Below are positions 49,195-57,755 of a stretch of 64,000 nt of DNA, one piece after another. The DNA comes from Geothermobacter ehrlichii (lineage in GTDB: Bacteria; Desulfobacterota; Desulfuromonadia; Desulfuromonadales; Geothermobacteraceae). The DNA lies in the NCBI RefSeq assembly GCF_008124615.1, contig NZ_VNIB01000002.1, forward strand, positions 62,001 to 126,000. The letters are read 5' to 3'. The position numbers were made by a program, and so were the translations under genes. A model generated the notes under the pieces. It saw only the letters and a program-made list of their open reading frames with translations. It was not told the DNA's origin and made no database searches. The first letter of the stretch is position 1. Each line of letters starts with the position of its first letter.

Positions 49195-49968
49195 ATGAGG
49201 TATTCGTACATGATTTTCAGATGGTGTTGTGTTGGACTGCTCATTCTGTTTGTGGCCGGTTGCGCCGTTCACCGTCAGTCCGAGGTGGTGATTGTCGATA
49301 CCGACGATGATGGCATTATCGACGCTCTCGATCGATGCCCGCAAACACCCCCGAAACAGGCTGTCGACCGTTTCGGCTGCTCGGACGACGCCGACCATGA
49401 CGGTGTGTTCGACAGTGACGACCGCTGTCCGGATACCCCGCCGCAGGTGGTGGTCGACCTGAAAGGATGTGGCAGGGACGGCGATGGCGACGGCGTGTTC
49501 GACGGTATCGACCGCTGTCCCAAGACGCCGGCCGGCGTTGCTGTCGACGCGGAAGGTTGCCGTCGCAGGGAACCCGCTGGTGAACGGATGCCTGAACCGG
49601 AGCCGGACAACGTTCAGACACCCGAGTCGCTCGAGCTCAGCCTGCGTTTCCATACAGGGAGCTGCCGGCTTCTGCCCGGTAATCGCGACGAACTGGAACG
49701 GGGCATCCGTTTTCTGCGACGACATGCCGCCGCCGAGGTCGTGGTGGAAGGACATACCGACAGCGTCGGGCCGGCCGGTTACAATCTCAAACTATCGAAA
49801 AAGCGCGCCGAGGTCGTGGCCCTGATGTTGCGGCAGGCGCTTGGGACCGATGCGCCCCGCATGCGGGTCGTCGGCTTCGGCGAAACCCGGCCGGTTGCCG
49901 ACAACGCCACCCAGCAGGGACGCGAACGCAACCGCCGGGTCGTGCTTCGCATCATCAACAGACACTGA
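49195..49968 (+). CDS. OmpA-family lipoprotein with thrombospondin type 3 calcium repeats
   Basis: 257 residues. A signal peptide ends in a lipobox FVAGC. Three Asp-rich TSP3 repeats follow (DTDDDGIIDALDRCP, DADHDGVFDSDDRCP, DGDGDGVFDGIDRCP), each closed by CP and TPP/TPA. The C-terminal OmpA domain (about 150-255) has the peptidoglycan-binding EGHTDSVGPAGYNLKLSKKRAEVV and ERNRRVVL. It should tether outer membrane to cell wall. It sits oddly between the two permease genes. ATG 49195 is used rather than the earlier in-frame codon. Confidence 0.9.
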   Translation: MRYSYMIFRWCCVGLLILFVAGCAVHRQSEVVIVDTDDDGIIDALDRCPQTPPKQAVDRFGCSDDADHDGVFDSDDRCPDTPPQVVVDLKGCGRDGDGDGVFDGIDRCPKTPAGVAVDAEGCRRREPAGERMPEPEPDNVQTPESLELSLRFHTGSCRLLPGNRDELERGIRFLRRHAAAEVVVEGHTDSVGPAGYNLKLSKKRAEVVALMLRQALGTDAPRMRVVGFGETRPVADNATQQGRERNRRVVLRIINRH

Positions 49969-50022
49969 TATCGGTCGCCACCGGCCGTGAAAGGGGTTGG
50001 CGCCCAACGGCGCCGGCAGGAC

Positions 50023-50667
50023 ATGAAGAAGATGGCACGCAAGAATCTGAAACTGGGAGAAATGCTCGTCGGCGCGGGCATCATCGATGAATTCCAGCTC
50101 AACTCGGCCCTGTCGCTGCAGCGGAATCTCGGCGGCCGGCTCGGGCAGGCACTGATCCGACTCGGTTACATCAGCGAGGACAGGCTGCTGAGCTTTCTGT
50201 CCGAGCAGCTCAATTGCCCGCGGGTGAACCTGGCGGAGGAAAGGATACCGGCTGATCTGAGGGAGCTCGTTCCCGAAGAGAAGGCGCGGCAGTTCAACGT
50301 CGTGCCGATCCGTCGCGGTGCCATGTCGGGAACGGCCTATCTGCTGGTGGCCATGAGCGATCCGACCAACCTGATGGTCATCGATGCCCTGCAGTTCATG
50401 ACCGGCTGTCGTATCCGGCCGGCCATCGCCCCGGAAAGCGAGATCAGCCAGGCGATCGATCGCTGCTACGGCAGGGACGGGAGCGAAGCGCCGCATCCGC
50501 CGTTGCGACAGGACGGCGACGGCCCGGTTGCCGGCAGCAAACGGCAGGGTGTCGAAAACGGTGTGCTGCAGCGCCCCCGTTCCACCGAGATGAAGCTGCA
50601 GGCGCTGCTGCAGAAGCTGCACGAACTCGGCGTACTGACCCGGCAGGAATACGAGGAACTGAAGTGA
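50023..50667 (+). CDS. MshEN/GspE N-terminal domain protein without ATPase
   Basis: 214 residues from ATG 50023 (GTG 49987 and ATG 50032 are alternatives). Residues about 8-75 contain two tandem copies of the MshEN motif: LGEMLVGAGIIDEFQLNSALSLQ then LGQALIRLGYISEDRLLSFLSEQ. These are the c-di-GMP-binding motif of MshE/PilB-type ATPases. The rest of the GspE N-domain follows (YLLVAMSDPTNLMVIDALQF), but there is no Walker A or ATPase domain. The tail has a SHOCT-like helix (LQKLHELGVLTRQEYEEL). It may be a stand-alone c-di-GMP adaptor. Confidence 0.82.
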   Translation: MKKMARKNLKLGEMLVGAGIIDEFQLNSALSLQRNLGGRLGQALIRLGYISEDRLLSFLSEQLNCPRVNLAEERIPADLRELVPEEKARQFNVVPIRRGAMSGTAYLLVAMSDPTNLMVIDALQFMTGCRIRPAIAPESEISQAIDRCYGRDGSEAPHPPLRQDGDGPVAGSKRQGVENGVLQRPRSTEMKLQALLQKLHELGVLTRQEYEELK

Positions 50668-50679
50668 GTCACGGCTGAC

Positions 50680-51525
50680 ATGGCGCGAGGTTTTTTCAAG
50701 GAAATCGTCTGGCGGCGGTTGCGGCACAATCGCATGGCCATGGTCGGGGCGGGGCTGGTTCTGGTCATGTGCCTGCTGGCTCTTGTCGCCCCTCTTTCGT
50801 CGGTCGATCCCGGTGCCATCGATATCGGTGCCCGGCTGCAGCCGCCCGGTCCGGGCCACTGGCTCGGGACCGACGATCTGGGACGGGATGTCTTCATCCG
50901 TCTCTGCCACGGCGCCCGCATCTCGCTGCTGGTCGGTTTTGTCGCCGTAGGCATCGCCACCTTCATCGGCGTGATCCTCGGCGCCGTGGCCGGTTACTAC
51001 GGTGGTGTCTGGGATGCGGTTATCATGCGCTTCGTCGACATCATGCTCTGTTTTCCGTCCTTCTTTCTCATCCTTGCCGTCATCGCCTTTCTTGAACCGT
51101 CGATCTGGAACATCATGATCATCATCGGCCTGACCGGCTGGATGGGCGTGACGCGCCTGGTACGGGCCGAGTTCCTCTCCCTGCGCGAACGGGAATTCGT
51201 CCTGGCCGCAAGGATCATCGGCGCGTCCGATTTCAGGATTATCTTCCGTCACATTTTGCCCAATGCCCTTTCTCCTGTTCTGGTTCACGCCACTCTCGGG
51301 GTCGCCGGCGCCATTCTGACCGAAAGCGCCCTGTCCTTTCTCGGCATCGGCGTTCAGCCGCCGACGCCCTCCTGGGGCAACATGCTCATTGCCGGCAAGC
51401 AGATGCTGGGGACCGCCTGGTGGCTTTCGGCCTTTCCCGGCCTGGCCATCCTGCTGACCGTGCTCGGTTACAACCTGCTGGGCGAGGGGATCCGTGACGC
51501 CCTCGACCCGAGAATCAGGGACTAG
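50680..51525 (+). CDS. ABC transporter permease, DppC/OppC family
   Basis: 281 residues with six helices. WRRLRHNRMAMVGAGLVLVM at the start and GTDDLGRDVFIRLCHGARISLLVGF are diagnostic of DppC. The EAA loop is ARIIGASDFRIIFRHILPNALSPVLV. SFLGIGVQPPTPSWGNML is the usual C-terminal motif. It belongs with the DppB-like gene at 48204. No ATP-binding DppD/DppF gene is found before or after it within the window. Confidence 0.93.
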   Translation: MARGFFKEIVWRRLRHNRMAMVGAGLVLVMCLLALVAPLSSVDPGAIDIGARLQPPGPGHWLGTDDLGRDVFIRLCHGARISLLVGFVAVGIATFIGVILGAVAGYYGGVWDAVIMRFVDIMLCFPSFFLILAVIAFLEPSIWNIMIIIGLTGWMGVTRLVRAEFLSLREREFVLAARIIGASDFRIIFRHILPNALSPVLVHATLGVAGAILTESALSFLGIGVQPPTPSWGNMLIAGKQMLGTAWWLSAFPGLAILLTVLGYNLLGEGIRDALDPRIRD

Positions 51526-51529
51526 GCGC

Positions 51530-51961
51530 ATGAAAGTGCAACCGATGATCGCCGCCGATCCCGAAACCTTGGTTCGGCAACGGGTGGAAGCCTTTCGCCG
51601 GCGGGATTTCGGTTTTATCTACGATTCCTACCATCCCGAAGCGCTCTTCCGGCAACAGTTTCCCGACCGCGACGGCTATCTGCGTTACGCAAAAGAGGAG
51701 ATCGCGTCGCAGATGCGCATTGAACGATTCCGGATTCTGAAGGCCCGGCAGCGTCAGGAGCGGGCGGAGGTGATTTTTCACCAGCTGCTGATGACCGCTT
51801 CCGGCGCCCAGGAAAGTTTCGAAATGGCCCTGCTGGAGCGGATCGGCGGTCGCTGGCTCTACCTGGGCAGCCAGCGCATGGATCGCGCCATGTTTCAGGG
51901 CCGGCCCGAAGAGCTCGGCTTTGCCGATTTCGAAACGGCGCCGGAGCGGATCTTCTTCTGA
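51530..51961 (+). CDS. NTF2-like / YchJ-type domain protein
   Basis: 143 residues. VRQRVEAFRRRDFGFIYDSYHPEALFRQQFPDR followed by alternating strands (RIERFRILKARQRQERAEVIFHQLL) and GGRWLYLGSQ resembles the NTF2-like central domain of YchJ proteins without SEC-C zinc motifs. Catalytic function is unknown. ATG 51530 is 4 bases after the dppC-like stop. mutM follows after 36 bases. Confidence 0.65.
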   Translation: MKVQPMIAADPETLVRQRVEAFRRRDFGFIYDSYHPEALFRQQFPDRDGYLRYAKEEIASQMRIERFRILKARQRQERAEVIFHQLLMTASGAQESFEMALLERIGGRWLYLGSQRMDRAMFQGRPEELGFADFETAPERIFF

Positions 51962-51997
51962 TGACCAGATGTTGCCGGTGGCGAACGGAGGCTGTCC

Positions 51998-52810
51998 ATG
52001 CCTGAACTGCCCGAGGTGGAAACGACCCGTCGGGGGATCGAGCCGTTGCTGCGAGGCCGGCGCGTCAGCGGCCTGACCCTGAGGGCCGCGGGGCTTCGCC
52101 GGCCCTTCGCCACCGATCTCGCCGACCGGCTGACCGGTCGCAGGCTTAGGGCCGTGCGCCGGCGGGCCAAGTATCTGCTGTTCGACTTCGCCCACGGCAG
52201 TCTGTTGCTGCATCTCGGCATGTCCGGCAGCTTGCGGGTGGTCGATTCGGAGGCCCCCGCCGGCAGGCACGACCATGTCGACATCGATTTTTCCGGCCGC
52301 ATCCTGCGCATGACCGATCCCCGGAAGTTCGGCGTTCTGCTCTGGGCCGGAACCGACGTCGACTCCCACCCCTTGCTGAGGTATCTGGGGCCCGAACCTT
52401 TGTCCGACGCCTTCGACGGCGCCTACCTGCTTGGTCGCTGCCGAAAACGGCGGACTGCGATCAAGGCCCTGCTCATGGACCAGAAAGTGGTTGTCGGTGT
52501 CGGCAACATCTACGCCAGCGAGGCACTCTTTCGCGCCGGAATTCGCCCGGATCGCCCCTGTGGTCGGCTGTCGGCCGCGGAGTGCGACCGGCTCGTAGCG
52601 GCGGTCAGGGACGTTTTGACGCGAGCGATTGCGGCTGGAGGTACGACGCTGCGCGATTTTCAGCGGGCGGACGGTCGCCCCGGCTACTTCAGTCTCGAGT
52701 TGCAGGTCTACGGACGCGGCGGCGAACCCTGCGTCGCCTGCGGTCAGGAACTCGAACAGATGCGGCTTGCCGGCCGTTCCACCTTTTTCTGCCGCTACTG
52801 CCAGCACTGA
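51998..52810 (+). CDS. mutM: Formamidopyrimidine-DNA glycosylase
   Basis: 270 residues. It excises 8-oxoguanine and formamidopyrimidines with associated AP-lyase activity. The N-terminus MPELPEVE exposes the catalytic Pro and Glu after Met removal. RRAKYLLFDF carries the conserved Lys, GVGNIYASEALF is the helix-two-turn-helix, and the C-terminal zinc finger is CVACG...CRYC. All key residues are present. Confidence 0.97.
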   Translation: MPELPEVETTRRGIEPLLRGRRVSGLTLRAAGLRRPFATDLADRLTGRRLRAVRRRAKYLLFDFAHGSLLLHLGMSGSLRVVDSEAPAGRHDHVDIDFSGRILRMTDPRKFGVLLWAGTDVDSHPLLRYLGPEPLSDAFDGAYLLGRCRKRRTAIKALLMDQKVVVGVGNIYASEALFRAGIRPDRPCGRLSAAECDRLVAAVRDVLTRAIAAGGTTLRDFQRADGRPGYFSLELQVYGRGGEPCVACGQELEQMRLAGRSTFFCRYCQH

Positions 52811-52825
52811 ATTCGGGAGGACGCC

Positions 52826-53239
52826 ATGAACGGTTTCCGCTTCACCGTGCCCATCAGGGTTCGGGTTGCTGACATCAACTACGGCGGCCATGTCTCCAAT
52901 GCCGTGGTGCTCAACTTCTTTCAGGACGGCCGGATCGGCTACCTCGAACGGATCGGCGGTTTCAGCGAGCTCGATATCGGTGGCTGCGGCATCATCCTTC
53001 CCGAAGCGCACGTTCACTATCGCGCCGAGATGTTTTTCGGCGACGAACTGCTGATCGGCGTGCGTGCGCGCGATCTGGGCCGTTCTTCATTCGTCGTCGA
53101 TTACCGCATCGAGCGGGCGGGAGAGGTGACGGCCGAAGGCTGGACCAGCCTGGTCGCCTTCGATTACGCGCGGCGCAGGGCGGTCCGTTTGCCGGCAGCT
53201 TTTGTCGAGGCGGTCAGAAAATTCGAAGAGATGGAGTGA
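52826..53239 (+). CDS. Acyl-CoA thioesterase, 4HBT/YbgC-like
   Basis: 137 residues, a single hotdog fold. RVRVADINYGGHVSNAVVLNFFQDGRIGYLERIG is the 4HBT signature, with Asp at the catalytic position. It hydrolyses an acyl-CoA of unknown chain length. An acidic GGGAGG site precedes the ATG. It is followed 3 bases later by the zinc-ribbon gene. Confidence 0.88.
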   Translation: MNGFRFTVPIRVRVADINYGGHVSNAVVLNFFQDGRIGYLERIGGFSELDIGGCGIILPEAHVHYRAEMFFGDELLIGVRARDLGRSSFVVDYRIERAGEVTAEGWTSLVAFDYARRRAVRLPAAFVEAVRKFEEME

Positions 53240-53242
53240 GCG

Positions 53243-53425
53243 ATGGACGAGATTCGGGTTTGCCAGATCTGCGGTTACCAGAGGGGATTCCACGTTGCCG
53301 TCAGGAAGGTGGACGGCGGCCAGAAGGTCGTGCTTATCTGTCCCGACTGCGGCCAGAGTGTCGATCCGGGCTGGATGGTCACCAGATTGCACATGCCGCC
53401 CCAGCACGGACGCCGGTACGAATAG
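53243..53425 (+). CDS. Small zinc-ribbon protein
   Basis: 60 residues with two CxxC knuckles, CQICG (residues 7-11) and CPDCG (about 34-38), separated by a short beta segment. This forms a plausible zinc ribbon. I do not recognise a named family. The GAGTGAGCG context gives a reasonable start. It lies directly behind the thioesterase gene and in front of a terminator, so it ends this operon. Confidence 0.7.
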   Translation: MDEIRVCQICGYQRGFHVAVRKVDGGQKVVLICPDCGQSVDPGWMVTRLHMPPQHGRRYE

Positions 53426-53428
53426 CCG

Positions 53429-53462
53429 GGGCGGCTCGAAGCATCGAGCCGCCCATTCTTTT
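53429..53462 (+). terminator. Intrinsic terminator after the mutM-thioesterase operon
   Basis: Perfect 11-bp stem GGGCGGCTCGA (53429-53439) and TCGAGCCGCCC (53444-53454) with an AGCA loop, then ATTCTTTT. Confidence 0.82.
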
Positions 53463-53471
53463 CATCGGGGG

Positions 53472-53939
53472 TCAATGTGCCGGCACGATCCGTTCGAGGG
53501 TCAGTTCGTAGCGCAGGGCTTCGCCGGCCAGCGGGTGGTTGGTGTCGAGGGTGACGAAGTCGGCGCCGATCTCCGTCACCCAGGCTGGATAGACCTCGTC
53601 GTTGTCTCCTGCCAGTTCGAGCATCATGTGCTCCTGCAGGGTGAAATCTTCCGGAAATTCGCTGCGGGGCACGGCGATGATGCCCCGTTCGTCCCTTTCG
53701 CCGAAGGCCTGTTCGGCCGTCAGCTCGACCACCCGGGTTTCACCCACTTCCATTCCGATGACCGCCTCCTCCAGGGCGGGGAAGACCTCGTCGCCGCCAA
53801 TGGTGAATTCGAGGGGGCCTTCGCCGCCGCAACCGCAGTCGTCGCCATGTAGCTCGTCCGATGAATCGAAAACGGTTCCGTCACTGAGAGTGGCGACGAA
53901 GGTGAAGCTGACCCGGTCGCCCGGTTTGACCTTGCTCAT
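53472..53939 (-). CDS. FKBP-type peptidyl-prolyl isomerase, SlyD-like
   Basis: 155 residues. VKPGDRVSFTFVATLSDGTVFDSS opens the FKBP domain, and GGDEVFPALEEAVIGMEVGE is the FKBP core. The insert-in-flap chaperone domain follows (EQAFGERDERGIIAVPRSEFPED). The short His/Cys metal-binding tail of E. coli SlyD is absent; instead an early CGCGG cluster is present. It acts as a cytoplasmic folding helper. Probably monocistronic. Confidence 0.93.
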   Translation of the reverse strand: MSKVKPGDRVSFTFVATLSDGTVFDSSDELHGDDCGCGGEGPLEFTIGGDEVFPALEEAVIGMEVGETRVVELTAEQAFGERDERGIIAVPRSEFPEDFTLQEHMMLELAGDNDEVYPAWVTEIGADFVTLDTNHPLAGEALRYELTLERIVPAH

Positions 53940-54040
53940 GCGCTGTCCTTTCTGCTGCTTTTGTCATCGATGGGAGCGGGGAAGTGCCCCCGCCCCGTTT
54001 ATTCAACCCTAACCCGGTTCGCCGTTGGCGGCAAGGGCTC

Positions 54041-54077
54041 AGAACAGAAAGGCCCCGGACATGTCTGTCCGGGGCCT
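54041..54077 (-). terminator. Terminator candidate downstream of fumarase (minus strand)
   Basis: Perfect 12-bp stem, plus-strand arms AGGCCCCGGACA (54050-54061) and TGTCCGGGGCCT (54066-54077). On the minus strand it is followed by TTCTGTTCT. It lies 130 bases after the fumarase stop; the stretch between (54078-54208) holds no recognised feature. Confidence 0.6.
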
Positions 54078-54208
54078 GCGTGGGAAATGAAAAACGTCAT
54101 GAGGGCAGGCAGGACAAGGCGAAAACAGCCAAAGCGCAGTTTGCAAAGCCGCTAGATGAACGTTTGAGGCTGTTTCCAACGCCGTATCGCCAACCGCAAA
54201 ATAGTTTT

Positions 54209-55831
54209 TCAGAGTCCGAGCTGCTTGAAGAAGTCGTTCCCCTTGTTGTCGACCAGGATATAGGCCGGGAAGTTCTCGACCTCGATCTTCCACACCGCCT
54301 CCATGCCGAGCTCGGGAAAGTCGATGCATTCGACCTTCTTGATGTTCTGGTCGGCCAGCAGGGCGGCCGGGCCGCCGATGGAGCCGAGGTAGAAGCCGCC
54401 GTGCTTCTTGCAGGCGTCGGTCACCTGCTGGCTGCGGTTCCCCTTGGCGATCATCACCAGCGAACCGCCGTGCGACTGCAGCAGGTCGACGTACGAATCC
54501 ATGCGGCCGGCGGTGGTCGGACCGAAGGAGCCGGAGGGGCGTCCCGGCGGGGTTTTGGCCGGACCGGCGTAGTAGATGGGATGTTTCTTCAGGTAGTCCG
54601 GCAGCGGCTTGCCGGCATCGAGAATCTCCTTGAACCTGGCGTGGGCGATGTCGCGGCCGACGACGATGGTGCCGCTGAGCAGCAGGGCGTCGCCCACCTT
54701 CAGCTTGTCGAGCTCGGCCAGGATTTTCTCCATCGGCTGGTCGAGGTCGATCTTGTGCCCGTGTTCGTGTCTGGCCAGCCGCAGCTCTTCCGGCAGCAGG
54801 CGGCCCGGATCGCGGTCGAGCTGCTCGACGAAAAGGCCTTCGCGGGTGATCTTGGCCTTGATGTTGCGGTCGGCGGAACAGGAGACCGCCATGCCTACCG
54901 GGCAGGAAGCGCCGTGGCGGGGCAGCCGGATGACGCGGACGTCATGGGCGAAATACTTGCCGCCGAACTGGGCACCGATGCCGAGCTTGTGCGCCGCTTG
55001 CAGCAGTTTCTCTTCCAGTTCGACATCGCGGAAGGCGCGCCCGTGCTCGTTGCCGCTGGTCGGCAGGCCGTCAAGGTACTTGGTCGAAGCCAGCTTGACC
55101 GTCTTCATGCAGGCGTCAGCCGAGGTGCCGCCGATGACGAAGGCGATGTGGTAGGGCGGGCAGGCGGCGGTGCCCAGGGTCTTCATCTTTTCGATCAGGA
55201 ACTTTTCCAGCTTTTCGGGATTGAGCAGCGCCTTGGTCTCCTGAAAGAGCATGGTCTTGTTGGCGCTGCCGCCGCCCTTGGCGAGAAAGAGAAACTTGTA
55301 GGCGTCGCCGTCGGTTGCGTAGATGTCGATCTGCGCCGGCAGGTTGGTGCCGGTATTCTTTTCGGTGTACATGTCGAGGGCCACGGTCTGGCTGTAGCGC
55401 AGGTTTTCCTCGGTGTAGGTCTTGAAGACCCCTTTGGAAATCCACTCCGCATCGTCGACGCCGGTCCAGACCCGCTGTCCCTTCTTGGCGATGACGGTGG
55501 CAGTGCCGGTATCCTGGCAGATCGGCAGTTCGAACTTGGCGGCGACCATGGCGTTGCGCAAGAAGGCCATGGCGACCCCCTTGTCATTCATCGACGCCTC
55601 GGGGTCTGAGAGGATCTTGGCGACCATCTCGTTGTGCTCCGGGCGCAGCAGAAAAGAGACGTCGCGCATGGCGGTGTTGGTCAGCACCGTCAGCGCCTCC
55701 GGGTCGACCTTGAGAACCTCCCTGCCGTCGAAACTTTCGACGGAGACATACTTTTCGGATCCTTCGATCTTGTAGTAGCTGGTTTTGTCCTCGCTCAGGG
55801 GGAAGGGCTCCTGATAGAAGAAGTCGGGCAT
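54209..55831 (-). CDS. Fumarate hydratase, class I ([4Fe-4S])
   Basis: 540 residues, the single-chain form with both alpha and beta parts as in FumA/FumB. The iron-sulfur Cys residues are in [15 protein letters not shown] and [15 protein letters not shown] and [11 protein letters not shown] are in the beta part. It interconverts fumarate and malate in the TCA cycle; class I enzymes are oxygen-sensitive, which fits an anaerobe. AGGAGAG precedes the ATG. It is divergent from ilvA. Confidence 0.95.
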   Translation of the reverse strand: MPDFFYQEPFPLSEDKTSYYKIEGSEKYVSVESFDGREVLKVDPEALTVLTNTAMRDVSFLLRPEHNEMVAKILSDPEASMNDKGVAMAFLRNAMVAAKFELPICQDTGTATVIAKKGQRVWTGVDDAEWISKGVFKTYTEENLRYSQTVALDMYTEKNTGTNLPAQIDIYATDGDAYKFLFLAKGGGSANKTMLFQETKALLNPEKLEKFLIEKMKTLGTAACPPYHIAFVIGGTSADACMKTVKLASTKYLDGLPTSGNEHGRAFRDVELEEKLLQAAHKLGIGAQFGGKYFAHDVRVIRLPRHGASCPVGMAVSCSADRNIKAKITREGLFVEQLDRDPGRLLPEELRLARHEHGHKIDLDQPMEKILAELDKLKVGDALLLSGTIVVGRDIAHARFKEILDAGKPLPDYLKKHPIYYAGPAKTPPGRPSGSFGPTTAGRMDSYVDLLQSHGGSLVMIAKGNRSQQVTDACKKHGGFYLGSIGGPAALLADQNIKKVECIDFPELGMEAVWKIEVENFPAYILVDNKGNDFFKQLGL

Positions 55832-55902
55832 GGTCTACTCTCCTTTGCTCTGGGAATGCAGGCCGCGAACGGGAAAGGACAGGGCCTGATAACAGCCGTT
55901 GC

Positions 55903-55930
55903 ATTATAGGGAAATTGTATACACATGCAA
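55903..55930 (-). promoter_or_regulatory. Promoter candidate for fumarase
   Basis: On the minus strand a perfect TATAAT (plus 55903-55908) lies 16 bases after TTGCAT (plus 55925-55930). The region is symmetrical, with TTGCAT at both ends and GTATAC in the middle, so an operator for a dimeric regulator may overlap it. Confidence 0.45.
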
Positions 55931-56033
55931 AGTTAAAAAAGGTCTCATTCCGGCGCGGGAAACGGGTTTTTGTCAGCCATTCTTTGCATTTGCCGGTGGT
56001 TTTGCTATGGTGTCGCGACAGACGGGGGATGCC

Positions 56034-57542
56034 ATGCAGAAGATCCTGAAGAATATCCTGACCTCACGGGTTTACGAGGCGGCGGTCGAGACGCCGCTTG
56101 AACGGGCCGAAAACCTCGGGCGGAGGCTCGGCAACCGGATTCTGCTCAAGCGGGAGGATCTGCAGCCGGTCTTTTCCTTCAAGATCCGTGGGGCCTACAA
56201 CCGGATCGCCCACCTGAGCGAGGACGAGCGCCGCAGGGGGGTGATCGCCGCTTCCGCCGGCAACCACGCCCAGGGCGTGGCCTTTTCCGCCCGCAAGCTG
56301 GGCATTCCCGCCACCATCGTCATGCCGGCGACCACGCCGCAGATCAAGGTCGACGCTGTCCGAAAAATGGGGGCACAGGTGGTGCTCAGGGGAGACAGCT
56401 ACTCTGAAGCGGCCGAGCACTGCCAGCACCTGGTCGCACAGACGGGGATGGTGTTCGTCCATCCCTTCGACGACGAGCTGGTCATCGCCGGCCAGGGGAC
56501 GGTGGCCGACGAAATCCTGCGGCAGAATTCCGGCTCGCTCGACGCCGTTTTCGTACCCGTCGGCGGCGGTGGACTCATCTCGGGAATCGCCGCCTACATC
56601 AAGGCATTGCGGCCCGAAATCCGGGTGATCGGCGTGCAGCCGAAAGAGAGTTCCGCCATGGCGCAATCGGTCCGGCAGGGGAGGCGGATTCGCCTCGACT
56701 CGGTCGGCATATTCGCCGATGGCGTCGCCGTGCGCGAGGTTGGCCGGCTGACCTTCAATGCCTGTCGCAGCTATGTCGACGAGTTCATCCAGGTCGACAT
56801 CGACGAGATCTGCAGCGCCATCAAGGCCATCTACCAGGATACCCGGTCGATCGTCGAGCCGGCCGGCGCCCTCGGGGTGGCCGGAATGGTCCGCTATGTC
56901 GAACGGGAAAGGGCCCGGGGGATGACCCTGGTCGCGGTCAACTCCGGCGCCAACATGAACTTCGAGCGGCTGCGTTACGTGGCCGAGCGGACCCAGGTCG
57001 GCGAAGGCCAGGAGGCCCTGTTCGCCGTCACCATCCCCGAGAAACCAGGTTCCCTGCGCCGCTTCTGCAACGAGATCGTCGGTGACCGGAACATCACCGA
57101 GTTCAACTACCGTCTGGCTGGCCGGCAGGAAGCACAGATTTTTGTCGGCATCTCGGTACGCAGCAGCGAAGAACGTTTCTCTTTTGCCCGTGAACTCAAT
57201 GCCGCCGGTTTTCGCAACGTTGATCTGACCGAAAACGAGTTGGCCAAGACCCATGTCCGCTACATGGTCGGCGGCCGCAGCGAAGCGGCGGTCGGCGAGG
57301 TAGTCTACCGCTTCTGGTTCCCCGAGCGCCCCGGGGCCCTGACGCGTTTTCTCGCTGCCATGGGCGAAAACTGGAATATCTCCATGTTTCACTACCGGAT
57401 GCAGGGCGGTGACTACGGCCGGGTGCTCATCGGTCTGGAGATACCACCGGACGAGCAGGATGAGCTGCAGGACTTTCTCGACCAGCTCGGCTACCACTAT
57501 ATCGAGGAGACGGGCAACCCCGCCTATCGGCTTTTTCTATAG
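56034..57542 (+). CDS. ilvA: Threonine ammonia-lyase, biosynthetic
   Basis: 502 residues. It converts threonine to 2-oxobutyrate, committing it to isoleucine. The PLP Lys lies in PVFSFKIRGAYNR. The Gly-rich PLP phosphate loop is VPVGGGGLISG. Two C-terminal ACT-like regulatory domains (about 325-400 and 420-500: ALFAVTIPEKPGSLRRFC, YRFWFPERPGALTRFL) make it the isoleucine-feedback form. ATG 56034 is chosen; the frame is open to 55899, but that extension would overlap the fumarase promoter and has no homology. A terminator follows. Confidence 0.95.
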   Translation: MQKILKNILTSRVYEAAVETPLERAENLGRRLGNRILLKREDLQPVFSFKIRGAYNRIAHLSEDERRRGVIAASAGNHAQGVAFSARKLGIPATIVMPATTPQIKVDAVRKMGAQVVLRGDSYSEAAEHCQHLVAQTGMVFVHPFDDELVIAGQGTVADEILRQNSGSLDAVFVPVGGGGLISGIAAYIKALRPEIRVIGVQPKESSAMAQSVRQGRRIRLDSVGIFADGVAVREVGRLTFNACRSYVDEFIQVDIDEICSAIKAIYQDTRSIVEPAGALGVAGMVRYVERERARGMTLVAVNSGANMNFERLRYVAERTQVGEGQEALFAVTIPEKPGSLRRFCNEIVGDRNITEFNYRLAGRQEAQIFVGISVRSSEERFSFARELNAAGFRNVDLTENELAKTHVRYMVGGRSEAAVGEVVYRFWFPERPGALTRFLAAMGENWNISMFHYRMQGGDYGRVLIGLEIPPDEQDELQDFLDQLGYHYIEETGNPAYRLFL

Positions 57543-57625
57543 CATTCCCTGAACAGGATGTTGGAAACATTCCGGCTTGCAGCGGGTTTTCGTTTCCTCG
57601 GCCGCCGTCATTTTGTCATCGAAGC

Positions 57626-57661
57626 GCTCCGGACACTCTTTCCGGAGCTTTTTTTGTTTTT
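57626..57661 (+). terminator. Intrinsic terminator of ilvA
   Basis: Stem GCTCCGGA (57626-57633) and TCCGGAGC (57641-57648) with a 7-base loop, then TTTTTTTGTTTTTC. A clear stop 84 bases after ilvA. Confidence 0.88.
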
Positions 57662-57678
57662 CACCCTGGTGTGGACGC

Positions 57679-57694
57679 TGGCATGCGGAATGCA
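57679..57694 (+). promoter_or_regulatory. Sigma54 (RpoN)-type -24/-12 promoter candidate
   Basis: CTGGCATGCGGAATGCA contains GG and GC separated by exactly 10 bases and matches most of the CTGGCACG-N4-TTGCA consensus. It lies 61 bases before the kinase GTG start. No activator binding site was identified. The match is good but single. Confidence 0.5.
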
Positions 57695-57755
57695 TGAGTA
57701 AAAGAGAGCGCTAATAAAATTCCATTCACGCGTCTCTTTCAGGCCGGAGGGTTGT

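Noticed and set aside
55899-56033. N-terminal extension of ilvA
   Set aside because: No homology, and it crosses the fumarase control region; ATG 56034 starts the conserved protein.
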